This document shows, one piece after another, positions 40,200 to 48,093 of a DNA stretch of 64,000 bases. The number at the start of each line of letters is the position of its first letter. The stretch's first letter is position 1. This DNA is from Pseudactinotalea sp. HY158 (GTDB lineage: Bacteria; Actinomycetota; Actinomycetes; Actinomycetales; Beutenbergiaceae): the NCBI RefSeq assembly GCF_009660225.1, contig NZ_CP045920.1:2740079-2804078 (forward strand), in the 5' to 3' direction. A program made the translations under genes and the position numbers. Under the pieces are notes generated by a model that made no database searches, was not told the DNA's origin, and worked only from the letters and a program-made list of their open reading frames with translations.

Positions 40200-40276
40200 G
40201 ATGGGGCGTCTATCGGGGTCACAACACTGCAGACCAACGGTGAACGAGGATGCGGCTGCGCCCAGGTCGGACCACC

Positions 40277-40879
40277 TCAGATCCAGCCGCGTTCCTCCGC
40301 GAGCAGCACCGCCTGCTGGCGCGTGGCGACCTGGAGCTTGCCGAGCACGGTCGAGATGTGGTTGCGCACCGTTCCGGGCGCCAGCGAGAGGGAGCGGGCG
40401 ATCTGCCCCGTGGTCTGACCGCGGCGGCCCGCCCGCAGCACGTCGAGCTCCCGGTCGGTCAGGGGGCTGCGTTCGTCGCTCAGGGCGTCGGCGGCCACCT
40501 CCGGGTCGACGTACCGGGCACCGGCCGCGACGCGGCGGATGACCTGGGCGACCTCCTCGGCCCCGCGCGACTTGGGCAGGAATCCGGCGACGCCCGAGGC
40601 GAGCGCGCGGCGCAGCACTCCGGGCCGCGCATGCCTCGTCACCACCACGCACCGGGACGCGACGGTGCGGCGCAGCCGTTCGGCGACCTCGACCCCGTCG
40701 AGGCCCGGCATCTCCAGGTCGAGCAGGCAGACGTCCGGCTCGAGCCTGAGCGCGAGGTCGACGGCTGCCTCGCCGTCGGCGCACTCGGCGACCACGTCGA
40801 TGTCGTCCTCGAGGCGGAGCAGCGCGGCCAGAGCCGACCGGATCATCGCCTCGTCGTCGGCGATCAGGATGCGGATCAT
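40277..40879 (-). CDS. DesR-like response regulator (NarL/LuxR family)
   Basis: Encodes 200 residues. The receiver has MIRILIADDEAMIRSALAAL with the acidic pair, VCLLDLEMPGLDGVEVAERL with the phosphorylated Asp about 54, and a final Lys in GFLPKSRGAEE. The LuxR-type HTH is LTDRELDVLRAGRRGQTTGQ then IARSLSLAPGTVRNHISTVLGK. TRHARPGVLRRALASGVAGF closely matches the DesR group. The start overlaps the kinase stop by ATGA. DesR-type regulators turn on a fatty acid desaturase in response to membrane order, and a desaturase is encoded 2 kb away. Confidence 0.92.
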   Translation of the reverse strand: MIRILIADDEAMIRSALAALLRLEDDIDVVAECADGEAAVDLALRLEPDVCLLDLEMPGLDGVEVAERLRRTVASRCVVVTRHARPGVLRRALASGVAGFLPKSRGAEEVAQVIRRVAAGARYVDPEVAADALSDERSPLTDRELDVLRAGRRGQTTGQIARSLSLAPGTVRNHISTVLGKLQVATRQQAVLLAEERGWI

Positions 40880-42141
40880 CGTCGCTCGCTCCCCTCCGCG
40901 GGCACGGTCACCGGTCCGGCCGGCCGGCCGGTAGCCGGCACCCGCACCGTGACCGTGAACTCGCTCCGCCCGCGCTCCACGCGGACCTCGCCGCCGGCCT
41001 CGCCCACCCGCCGGGCGATGCCCGTGAGCCCGGATCCGTCCTCGCTCGCCGCGGCGGGCGAGGACGCGTCGTTGGTGATCTCGTAGCGCCAGCCGGCGCC
41101 GTCGCCGGTGAGCAGCAACCGGGCCCACCGCCCGCCCCCGTGCCGGAGCACGTTCGTGGTCGTCTCGCGGATCACCGGCCCGAGGACGTCGGCGGGCGCT
41201 CGGCGCGAGTCGGGGTCGATCGTCGCCTCCGCGGTCGTGCCCGCGGCCCGGAGCAGGTCGACCGCGTTCGCGATCTCGTGCTCGAGGGGGACGCCGCGGA
41301 ACCGCGTCGCGAGATCCCGCGTGCCCTGCTGCGCGGCGGCGACGCTCGTTCTCGCCGCCCGCACCTGCTCGAGCGCGGCGCCGGCTCGACCCTTGTCGAT
41401 GAGTCGCTCGGCGAGTTCGAGCTGCAGGGCGATGACCTGAAGGTGATGCCCCTGCAGGTCGTGCACGTCGGTCGCGACGCGCAGCCGCTCCTGGGTCGCC
41501 CCCAGGCGCGATTCGGCCGCCCGGGCCCGGTCGAGCCGCACGAGCACATCCCACCACCACAGCGAGAGCACGGTCACGCCGGGGAGCAGGACCGAGTACA
41601 CGACCATGACCGGCCAGTTCGACTCGGCGGAATCGCCCCCCGTGAAGACCGAGCGGGCGTCGATCGATGCGAGCACGGCAAGCAGCGCGGTCGCGGCCAC
41701 CACCACCCGCAGCCGGATCCCCGCCGCCCAGTCGAGCATGACCGCCACCTGCACGACGGGCGTGATCGCGACGATCCAGATACCGGTGGACGCCCAACCG
41801 AGGGCGCCGAGGACCGCGGCCGTCGACAGCGGCAGGAGCGCCGAACGCCACGGCAGGAGTGGGGCGGAATCGGTGCGGTGCCGGTAGGCGACGAGGGCCA
41901 CGCCCGTCGCGACCAGCCACAGGAGCCCGCCGGCGGCGACGGCGCGCACCACCGCGGGGCGAAAGCCCTCCAGGTGGAGCACCGACACCGTCATCAGAAC
42001 GAGCATCAGCTCGAAGAAGACGATCGCCGAGACCGTGTACCACCAGGTCACGGTGATGCTCCGGGTGAGCCGACGATCGCTGCGGAGACCGGGCGCCGCG
42101 GGAGCTGCGGCGGCACGGTCGTCAGGGCTGGTCACCGCCAC
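40876..42141 (-). CDS. DesK-like sensor histidine kinase
   Basis: Encodes 421 residues. Five or six membrane segments occupy residues 30-180, with no extracellular sensor domain. The dimerisation helix contains TDVHDLQGHHLQVIALQLEL, the HisKA_3 box with the phosphorylated His; Gln replaces the usual Leu before Gly-His. The ATPase has ETTTNVLRHGGGRWA (N box) and DGSGLTGIARRVGEAGGEV (G box). Kinases of this type, such as DesK, read the state of the bilayer through their membrane segments. It forms a pair with the response regulator that overlaps its end. Confidence 0.91.
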   Translation of the reverse strand: MAVTSPDDRAAAAPAAPGLRSDRRLTRSITVTWWYTVSAIVFFELMLVLMTVSVLHLEGFRPAVVRAVAAGGLLWLVATGVALVAYRHRTDSAPLLPWRSALLPLSTAAVLGALGWASTGIWIVAITPVVQVAVMLDWAAGIRLRVVVAATALLAVLASIDARSVFTGGDSAESNWPVMVVYSVLLPGVTVLSLWWWDVLVRLDRARAAESRLGATQERLRVATDVHDLQGHHLQVIALQLELAERLIDKGRAGAALEQVRAARTSVAAAQQGTRDLATRFRGVPLEHEIANAVDLLRAAGTTAEATIDPDSRRAPADVLGPVIRETTTNVLRHGGGRWARLLLTGDGAGWRYEITNDASSPAAASEDGSGLTGIARRVGEAGGEVRVERGRSEFTVTVRVPATGRPAGPVTVPAEGSERR

Positions 42142-42281
42142 AGCCTACGGGCATGACAGTTGTCACCCCTCGTGCGGGTCATGTTCCCCCGCGCGGGTGA
42201 CACGGCGGCACTTCCCGCTCCTCGCCCGAACCGATGGACTGGTGGCACACCGACACCCGGTGCCCCACGACAGGAGAACCC

Positions 42282-42872
42282 ATGGACCTCATCGCCTTCT
42301 TCCAGGACCTCGTTGCTCAGGTTCCGGAGCTGCTGCAGCCGGTCATCGTCTCGGCCGCCGCCGCCATCCCCTTCATCGAAGGCGAGGGGGCCGCCACGAT
42401 CGGGATCGTCGGTGGAATCCACCCGGTCCTCGCCGCCCTCGCCGCCATCGCCGGCAATCTCCTGTGCGTCACGGTGCTCGTGCTCACCACGACCCGCGTG
42501 CGCCGGGCGGTCATCATCCGCCATCACACCCGCGTGCTCGCCGGCACCGGCGGTATGGACTCGACCGACGCGACCGACCAGACCGGCACTGCCGGCACCG
42601 GCCTCGGCGGCGTCGTCGATCCGGCCGCGCACGTCGAGACCGGCCGCAAGGCGGCCCGGCGAGCCAAGTTCCAGCGGGCGTTGGAGCGGTACGGGGTGCC
42701 CGGGGTCAGCCTGCTCGGCCCGCTCCTCATTCCCACCCAGTTCACCGCGACGATGCTCGCCGCCGCCGGTGTGCGCAGGCAGCGCATCCTGTTGTGGCAG
42801 GGGATCGCCATCACGGGCTGGACGACCCTCGTCACGGTCCTCGTCGTCGGCGCCCTCTCGGCCCTCGCCTGA
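42282..42872 (+). CDS. Small multi-spanning membrane protein, possibly Sm_multidrug_ex-type
   Basis: Encodes 196 residues from ATG 42282, behind CAGGAGA. IVSAAAAIPFIEGEGAATIG contains a conserved Pro-Phe-Ile-Glu-Gly-Glu in a membrane hairpin, and LERYGVPGVSLLGPLLIPTQ repeats the pattern near the C terminus. This re-entrant-loop arrangement is known from the small multidrug export and DedA-like groups. A low-complexity Thr/Gly/Asp loop (residues 85-120) lies between. It probably moves an ion or lipid across the membrane. It is divergent from the DesK-like kinase and convergent with the desaturase gene, 15 bases apart. Confidence 0.65.
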   Translation: MDLIAFFQDLVAQVPELLQPVIVSAAAAIPFIEGEGAATIGIVGGIHPVLAALAAIAGNLLCVTVLVLTTTRVRRAVIIRHHTRVLAGTGGMDSTDATDQTGTAGTGLGGVVDPAAHVETGRKAARRAKFQRALERYGVPGVSLLGPLLIPTQFTATMLAAAGVRRQRILLWQGIAITGWTTLVTVLVVGALSALA

Positions 42873-42887
42873 GCGGGTGGGCCGGTG

Positions 42888-43979
42888 CTAGGCGCTCAGG
42901 CGCAGCTGGCTGGCCAGGGGGCAGTCGAACGGGTCGCGCTCGCCGAGGCCGACCTTGTTCAGGTACTCCACGAGGATCCGGTAGGACTCCCCCATCGAGG
43001 TCTCGGTGTACTTGACGCCCTTCTCCAGGCAGTACGCCTTGACGATCGGGGCGACCTCGCGCATGGCGATCCGGGGCATGCTCGGGAAGAGGTGGTGCTC
43101 GATCTGGTAGTTGAGCCCGCCGTAGAGCGCGGCCATGAACCAGCCGCCGCGGATGTTGCGCGACATGAGCACCTGCCGGCGCAGGAAGTCGATCGACATG
43201 TCCTTGGGAACGATCGGCATCCCCTTGTGGTTCGGGGCGAACGAGCAGCCCATGTAGAACCCGAAGACGGCCAGCTGCACGCCGAGGAACGCGAAGGCGA
43301 GTCCCGGGGAGAGCACCAGGAACACCGCGGCGACGAGGCCGCCGATCCGCAGCACCAGCAGCGCGAACTCGAGCCAGCGACGCTCCGCCCGGCCCGCCTG
43401 ATCCTTGCGGAAGAGGCCGCGGATGCTCTGGTAGTGCAGGTTGATTCCCTCGAGGCACACGAGCGGGAAGAACAGGTAGCCCTGCCGCTTGTACCAGAAC
43501 CGCTGCAGGGGCGACGCGCCGTCGGTCTGCCCGGGCACGAACGCGATGACGTCCATGTCGATGTCCGGGTCGGCCCCGACCTTATTCGGCTGGGCGTGGT
43601 GCTTGGAGTGCTTGACCTGCCACCAGCCGTAGCTCAGCCCGACGAGCACGTTCGCCAGCAGCAGGCTCGCCCATTCGTTCTTGCGGCCCGAGCGGAAGAT
43701 CTGCATGTGGGCGGCATCGTGGCCGAGGAAGGCCGTCTGCGTGAGCGTGACGGCCAGCGCGCCCGCGACGAGGAGCTGCCACCAGCTGTCACCGAGCAGC
43801 ACGAACGCCGTCGCGATCGCGCCATAGGCCAGGAGCAGGCCCCCGAATGCGGACCAGTAGAACGTGTAGCGCCGCCGCATGAGACCCTGCGCGGTCACCT
43901 TCTTGCGCAGTTCGGTGAAGTCCCGCACGAAATTACGCTGGCGCTCGCCCGGTCGGACGGCGGCCGTGGAAATAGACAT
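42888..43979 (-). CDS. Acyl-lipid/acyl-CoA fatty acid desaturase
   Basis: Encodes 363 residues from ATG 43979, chosen for AGGAG upstream. The three histidine boxes of a membrane di-iron desaturase are HDAAHM, HSKHHA and QIEHHLFPSMPR, plus a further ligand in NHKGMP. Four membrane segments are seen. QIEHH with no cytochrome b5 domain is typical of bacterial front-end/linoleoyl-CoA-like desaturases. It inserts a double bond into membrane acyl chains, using O2 and an electron donor. A DesK/DesR-like pair is encoded 2 kb away. A 181-base gap separates it from the esterase; nothing recognisable is there. Confidence 0.93.
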   Translation of the reverse strand: MSISTAAVRPGERQRNFVRDFTELRKKVTAQGLMRRRYTFYWSAFGGLLLAYGAIATAFVLLGDSWWQLLVAGALAVTLTQTAFLGHDAAHMQIFRSGRKNEWASLLLANVLVGLSYGWWQVKHSKHHAQPNKVGADPDIDMDVIAFVPGQTDGASPLQRFWYKRQGYLFFPLVCLEGINLHYQSIRGLFRKDQAGRAERRWLEFALLVLRIGGLVAAVFLVLSPGLAFAFLGVQLAVFGFYMGCSFAPNHKGMPIVPKDMSIDFLRRQVLMSRNIRGGWFMAALYGGLNYQIEHHLFPSMPRIAMREVAPIVKAYCLEKGVKYTETSMGESYRILVEYLNKVGLGERDPFDCPLASQLRLSA

Positions 43980-44160
43980 GAACTCCTGCTCGCGTCGGTT
44001 GTGGCCGAGAATCAGCCCTGGAGGGACGCGATACCCGCAGGCAAGACGTCTGGGCACTTGGACCAGCGCCCGTTCTTCGATCGTAGCCCGCAAAGAGCCC
44101 GCGGGAAACACGACCGACGTATAGGCACGGGACGTTCATCCTTCGACCACATCTCGCGTC

Positions 44161-45642
44161 TCAGGGGCGCACGAGCGGCGCCACCGCCGCGTAGGCGCCC
44201 GCCAGGTCCCGGGTGGTCTCGTCGAACACCCGGGAGATCATGGACGGCGCCCGGTAGCGTTCCCATCCCGGCTCACCCGTCCGCATCAAGCGGACCGCGG
44301 CGCCGTGCACCGCATCGGCGAGCGCCTGCGGCGGCTCGGGCCCGGTGACGGGGGGCACGTCGTCGCGGTCGAGGCAGTCGAAGAAGAAGGGCACGTCGAG
44401 GCAGTGCTGGGCGTGGCCGGCCGCGCGGGAGGGCCACGCGAACCGGTACAGCCAGGTCGCCGCCTCCGGCGCCTCGGCCCGGGCGGCGGCGAACCGCAGC
44501 GCCGGGGCCCGGAACACGGCGTCGGTGAGGAATCGACCGGCGATGCGGGCCGTGCCCGCGCGGGCGAGCGCTCGGTTGGCCGCGAGATAGTCCCCGAGGC
44601 GGGCGCGCTCGAGGCCCATGACCCGCAGCACGAGCCGGGTCGGTGCCCACCTGAGCCGGCGGGCCAGCGGGGCGACGGCGCCGAGGAACTCGTCGTCGGT
44701 GGTGCCGAGCACGAGCGGCTTGTCGGCGCCGACGCCGGCGCGGATCGAGTCGAGGGTCGGGGCGGGCAGGAGGTCGCCGTCGACCATCGGCCCGATCGGC
44801 AACCCGTGCGTGGTGACCTCGGCGACCTGCCACGGCCGGGAGAGGGTGGTCAGCTCCCGTTGAATCGGCAGGAGACGCTCCTCGGGCACGGACCGCAGGG
44901 CGGCCGCGGTCGGCTCGACCCCGGCCCGGGCGGCGATGGCCCGCCCGAGGCGCTCTGCCCGGCCGGCCGGGACGTCCGCCAGCGCCCCGGAGAGCGCGTA
45001 GACGCCGTGGAAGAGGTGGGCGGCCGCGGGCATGCCGAGCAGCGTGAGCACGGCCCCGCCGCCGGCGGACTGGCCGGCGATGGTCACCCGCGCGGGGTCG
45101 CCGCCGAAGGCCGCGATGTTCTCCTGCACCCATTCGAGTGCGAGCAGCCAGTCCCGCACGCCCCGGTTCGCCGGCGCGCCGTCGATCCAGCCGAATCCGT
45201 CGTGCCCGAGCCGATAGGAGACGGTCACGGTCACGACGCCGTCGCGGTTGAACGCGGCCCCGTCGTACCAGGGTCCGGCCGGCGATCCCGCGGTGAACGA
45301 GCCGCCGTGGAACCAGACGAGCACCGGCAGTCCGCAGGCGCTGCCCGGGCGCTCGGGTGAGGGCGTGAACACGTTGACGTTGAGGGTCGAGTCCCCGGCG
45401 ATGCTCGGCTCGGGGATCGTCGTGGGGCCCGTCGCTCCCCGTTGGGGCGTGGCCCCGTACTCGAGGGCGCCGAGCACGCCCCGCCAGGGCTCCTTGGGCC
45501 GGGGCGCGGCGAACCGCAGCTCGGCCACCGGCGGCTCCGCGAACGGAATACCCAGGAAGGCCGCGGACCCCTCCTCGGCCCCGCGCCACCGGCCCCGCAC
45601 GCGGCCGGCGGGCGCGGTCACCTCGACGAATTCCGTGGACAT
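44161..45642 (-). CDS. Type B carboxylesterase (alpha/beta-hydrolase)
   Basis: Encodes 493 residues, typical length. FLGIPFAEPPVAELRFAAPR starts the domain, VLVWFHGGSFTAGSP supplies the oxyanion hole, GQSAGGGAVLTLLG the nucleophile Ser, and a Glu in TTDDEFLGA and His in ADAVHGAAVRLMRTG are likely members of the triad. No signal peptide, so it is probably cytoplasmic. It hydrolyses carboxylic esters; the substrate is unknown. A TAGGGT -10-like box (45651-45656 on the minus strand) lies nine bases before the start. Confidence 0.9.
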   Translation of the reverse strand: MSTEFVEVTAPAGRVRGRWRGAEEGSAAFLGIPFAEPPVAELRFAAPRPKEPWRGVLGALEYGATPQRGATGPTTIPEPSIAGDSTLNVNVFTPSPERPGSACGLPVLVWFHGGSFTAGSPAGPWYDGAAFNRDGVVTVTVSYRLGHDGFGWIDGAPANRGVRDWLLALEWVQENIAAFGGDPARVTIAGQSAGGGAVLTLLGMPAAAHLFHGVYALSGALADVPAGRAERLGRAIAARAGVEPTAAALRSVPEERLLPIQRELTTLSRPWQVAEVTTHGLPIGPMVDGDLLPAPTLDSIRAGVGADKPLVLGTTDDEFLGAVAPLARRLRWAPTRLVLRVMGLERARLGDYLAANRALARAGTARIAGRFLTDAVFRAPALRFAAARAEAPEAATWLYRFAWPSRAAGHAQHCLDVPFFFDCLDRDDVPPVTGPEPPQALADAVHGAAVRLMRTGEPGWERYRAPSMISRVFDETTRDLAGAYAAVAPLVRP

Positions 45643-45820
45643 GCCTGCACCCTAGCGATCCTAAAGGGTTCAAACTTGACGCCAGTCTTGAGTTCTAGGC
45701 CCCGGTTCCCAAGCGGGCACGGTCGGCGTAGTCGGTGATGTGCTGGTCGGTGGTGCACAGGGCGGCCCACGGTGCGCGTGGAGCCGGTGGTTGGGCGGCG
45801 GCCCGCGGACGCAGGAGTCA
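45643..45820. other. Spacer with a possible transposase remnant
   Basis: No intact gene. On the minus strand, roughly 45775-45692 reads as PWAALCTTDQHITDYADRAR and ends at a stop, which looks like the end of a protein and may be the 3' remnant of an insertion sequence. The sequence is too short to place. GCACCCTAGCGA at 45648-45659 recurs at 48010-48021, just outside the right miniature element. Confidence 0.3.
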
Positions 45821-46230
45821 GTGCGTGGGTCAGAACCGTTCCGGTGACGTGCTGAGAGCGGCCGGTGAATCCGCTACAGGCTCTGGGGGCGCCCGTCCGG
45901 TGCGGTGATCGTGGACCGTTTGGCAGTCTCTGCTGCGTTGATGGGCGCGATATTCGCCGATACCACCCCGGGCGGCTGGGTCAGTACCAGGCCACGTAGC
46001 CCGTTATCCAGACTCGGCGGAAGTAGAAGCGACTGCACCGGGTCATAGCCACGGAACGTCTTCGCGACCGGCGCCGCCAGCGATAATCCTCGGCCTGGAC
46101 CGGCAACCGACAGAGCCATCTCGAACAAGCCGCACTGCGAGCCGCCGTCACGATCCAATGCTCCCAGTACCCGCGACAGCAAGCCCGATTCAACTCGGCG
46201 CGTTGACCGCCCAAGTTCCGACCCGCGCAC
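45821..46230 (-). repeat. Left miniature element (IS1182-like derivative)
   Basis: The element has ends of the form GTGCGYGGGTCRGAAC (outer 45821-45836, inner copy near 46230 on the minus strand). CTAG flanks the inner end (46231-46234); the outer flank is AGTCA instead. On the minus strand it encodes AKTFRGYDPVQSLLLPPSLD, the characteristic start of IS1182-family transposases, and then leaves the family, so it looks like an internally deleted insertion sequence. It carries one more G than the right arm near 46212. The matching right arm is 47604-48013. Confidence 0.75.
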
Positions 46231-46234
46231 CTAG

Positions 46235-46610
46235 CGGTCAGGCAACCGTCCCCAAAGCACCGAGGGTCACGGCGCCCGTAGTCGACGATAGCGGCGCCCT
46301 CTCCCGCCCGAGATGGGACCGCATGGCATTGGCCTATACCTGACGGGTTGATCTCGCATTCCTTAAGATTTTGGCCAACAGAGAAGTTCCGAACTGGGAG
46401 CTACCGCCGTGGCCTGCGCGGAATGTACGCCCTCATATATGGGTACGCAGAACCGCCGCGTCCGCCTGACGACTTCCATATAGACGAGGAGCACATCTAC
46501 ACATGCGGCGCCGCCGCACGAAAATCACCGTTATCAAGTTGCACAGCCGTCAGAATCACCTACATCCACGAAGCCGCATTCCCTCACGACCGCGACCCAA
46601 GCACGCCTCC
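46235..46610. other. Lower-GC stretch without a recognisable gene
   Basis: The 376 bases between the left arm and the cargo gene contain AT-rich patches and only an unconvincing 110-codon frame on the plus strand that runs across the 3' end of the cargo gene. No RNA or repeat was recognised. Confidence 0.4.
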
Positions 46611-47495
46611 TCAACGGAGCGTGACTCCTTCAGGAATCGGCACTGAAGTAGGTACCCAAATGCCGCAGCCATCCGACTGAAATGCGTAGTCGCTGGGCTG
46701 AATTACAACTTCAACGCGACGCGCCTCAACGATAAAATCGTTATCGATGGCACTGCCCGACTTTCCCTGACGCTCCCAATAGCAATTTGCGACACCCCCT
46801 TCCACGTAGTAGGTTCCTGGCTGCACCTCTTCTCCAACGAGGGCGTCATCTGCGCTAATCAAAAGAGGAAGAAGGTCTTCCATGAATGTCGCCATCGTCT
46901 GAACTCTCTCTGCCCATGGGTGGCTTGGACACAGTGCAAGCATTGCGCTCAATTCAGCAATAGTACTCTCACTTATCGCACCAACCGAAACTTCCCGCAG
47001 CCGCCCTTCATTCCGACCCGAAGTACTTGCGCAAAGATGGTAGGCGACATTGATTGCACCGTCATATTCATACATCTTCACCACCGCTTGCTCCGCCGCA
47101 GTTTCGGGAGACATTGGAGCATCATCGATTTGCGAAACGCATTCACGGGCACGGCCCCACGCCTCGGAGAAGTCCACTGGGTCAACTCGCTCCACAGTCA
47201 CGCTAGTCGGAGAGCACCTAATCTCAACGCTTGGAACTGGCGGCTCGGTGGGCTTCGGTTCGGTTGGTGAAGCGACAGCGGTCGGAGGAGGCGCCACGCT
47301 TAGAGCTGCAGCGGTTCTCGTTTCACTTGGGGTCGACTCAGCGGGGACGGAGTCGGGGACACCCAGGCGCGAAAGGGCCCAGGCAACAGCAAGCAGAAAT
47401 ACGATTCCAACGATAATGGCGACACGAATGAGGCGTCTGCGGCTATACTGCCGAGTTGAGAAATGGTTGTCGCCCTCATCTAGCGCTTCGCTCAT
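46611..47495 (-). CDS. Membrane-anchored extracytoplasmic protein of unknown function (cargo)
   Basis: Encodes 294 residues. A cytoplasmic head of 22 residues is followed by one membrane segment (LIRVAIIVGIVFLLAVAWAL), a Pro/Thr/Ser linker (about 48-88) and an outside domain with six or so cysteines. The end, from VQPGTYYVEGGVANCYWERQ to NDFIVEARRVEVVI and SDYAFQSDGCGIWVP, resembles a small Cys-containing module I recall from secreted actinobacterial proteins (GTY..CYW...NDF..I..SD..F.S.GCG.W). Codon use is far less GC-biased than in the surroundings, so it came from elsewhere. No function can be assigned. Confidence 0.65.
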   Translation of the reverse strand: MSEALDEGDNHFSTRQYSRRRLIRVAIIVGIVFLLAVAWALSRLGVPDSVPAESTPSETRTAAALSVAPPPTAVASPTEPKPTEPPVPSVEIRCSPTSVTVERVDPVDFSEAWGRARECVSQIDDAPMSPETAAEQAVVKMYEYDGAINVAYHLCASTSGRNEGRLREVSVGAISESTIAELSAMLALCPSHPWAERVQTMATFMEDLLPLLISADDALVGEEVQPGTYYVEGGVANCYWERQGKSGSAIDNDFIVEARRVEVVIQPSDYAFQSDGCGIWVPTSVPIPEGVTLR

Positions 47496-47603
47496 GCGGC
47501 CCTTTCGTGCATGTCATGTCCCGCCAACACCCTGATCGCTCTGGCACGGCGAGCAAGTCTGCGGATACTCCTGACACAAGAGCGTAGCGCACGTTTGACC
47601 TAG

Positions 47604-48013
47604 GTGCGCGGGTCGGAACTTGGCGGTCAACGCGCCGAGTTGAATCGGGCTTGCTGTCGCGGGTACTGGGAGCATTGGATCGTGACGGCGGCTCGCAGTG
47701 CGGCTTGTTCGAGATGGCTCTGTCGGTTGCCGGTCCAGGCCGAGGATTATCGCTGGCGGCGCCGGTCGCGAAGACGTTCCGTGGCTATGACCCGGTGCAG
47801 TCGCTTCTACTTCCGCCGAGTCTGGATAACGGGCTACGTGGCCTGGTACTGACCCAGCCGCCCGGGGTGGTATCGGCGAATATCGCGCCCATCAACGCAG
47901 CAGAGACTGCCAAACGGTCCACGATCACCGCACCGGACGGGCGCCCCCAGAGCCTGTAGCGGATTCACCGGCCGCTCTCAGCACGTCACCGGAACGGTTC
48001 TGACCCACGCACC
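47604..48013 (+). repeat. Right miniature element (IS1182-like derivative)
   Basis: Begins GTGCGCGGGTCGGAAC and ends with the complement of GTGCGTGGGTCAGAAC, so its ends are 16-bp inverted repeats with two differences. CTAG lies on both sides (47600-47603 and 48014-48017), a probable four-base target duplication. Inside, the frame AKTFRGYDPVQSLLLPPSLD resembles the first residues of IS1182-family transposases, but GTC stands where a start codon is expected and similarity ends after about 20 residues. It is a non-autonomous, MITE-like element, nearly identical to 45821-46230 in reverse. Confidence 0.75.
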
Positions 48014-48036
48014 CTAGCGAGGCGGCCCGACAGACG

Positions 48037-48075
48037 CCTCGCCCGCCGCCTCCGGTGTGGAGACGGCGGGCGAGG
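48037..48075 (-). terminator. Terminator of the GH92 gene
   Basis: CCTCGCCCGCCG and CGGCGGGCGAGG form a perfect 12-pair stem with a 15-base loop, 18 bases after the GH92 stop. Confidence 0.75.
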
Positions 48076-48093
48076 TGCCGGTCGTTCGTGCTG

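Larger units (their letters stand above)
45821..48013. mobile_element. Composite element: lower-GC cargo between two inverted 410-bp miniature elements
   Basis: A left arm (45821-46230) and a right arm (47604-48013) are nearly identical and in opposite orientation, differing visibly by one G. They enclose about 1.37 kb of clearly lower GC with one plausible gene (46611-47495). No working transposase is present, so movement would need one in trans; recombination between the arms could invert the middle. The arms themselves have terminal inverted repeats and are described separately. Outer flanks do not show a shared target duplication, so it is uncertain that the composite moved as one unit. 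Confidence 0.7.

Noticed and set aside
37700-40250. Integrative element at tRNA-Leu
   Set aside because: There is no integrase gene and no repeat of the tRNA 3' end on the far side; only the lower GC supports transfer.
46348-46680. A 110-codon frame on the plus strand beside the cargo gene
   Set aside because: It runs over the 3' end of the better-supported 294-residue gene, has no ribosome binding site and no domain.
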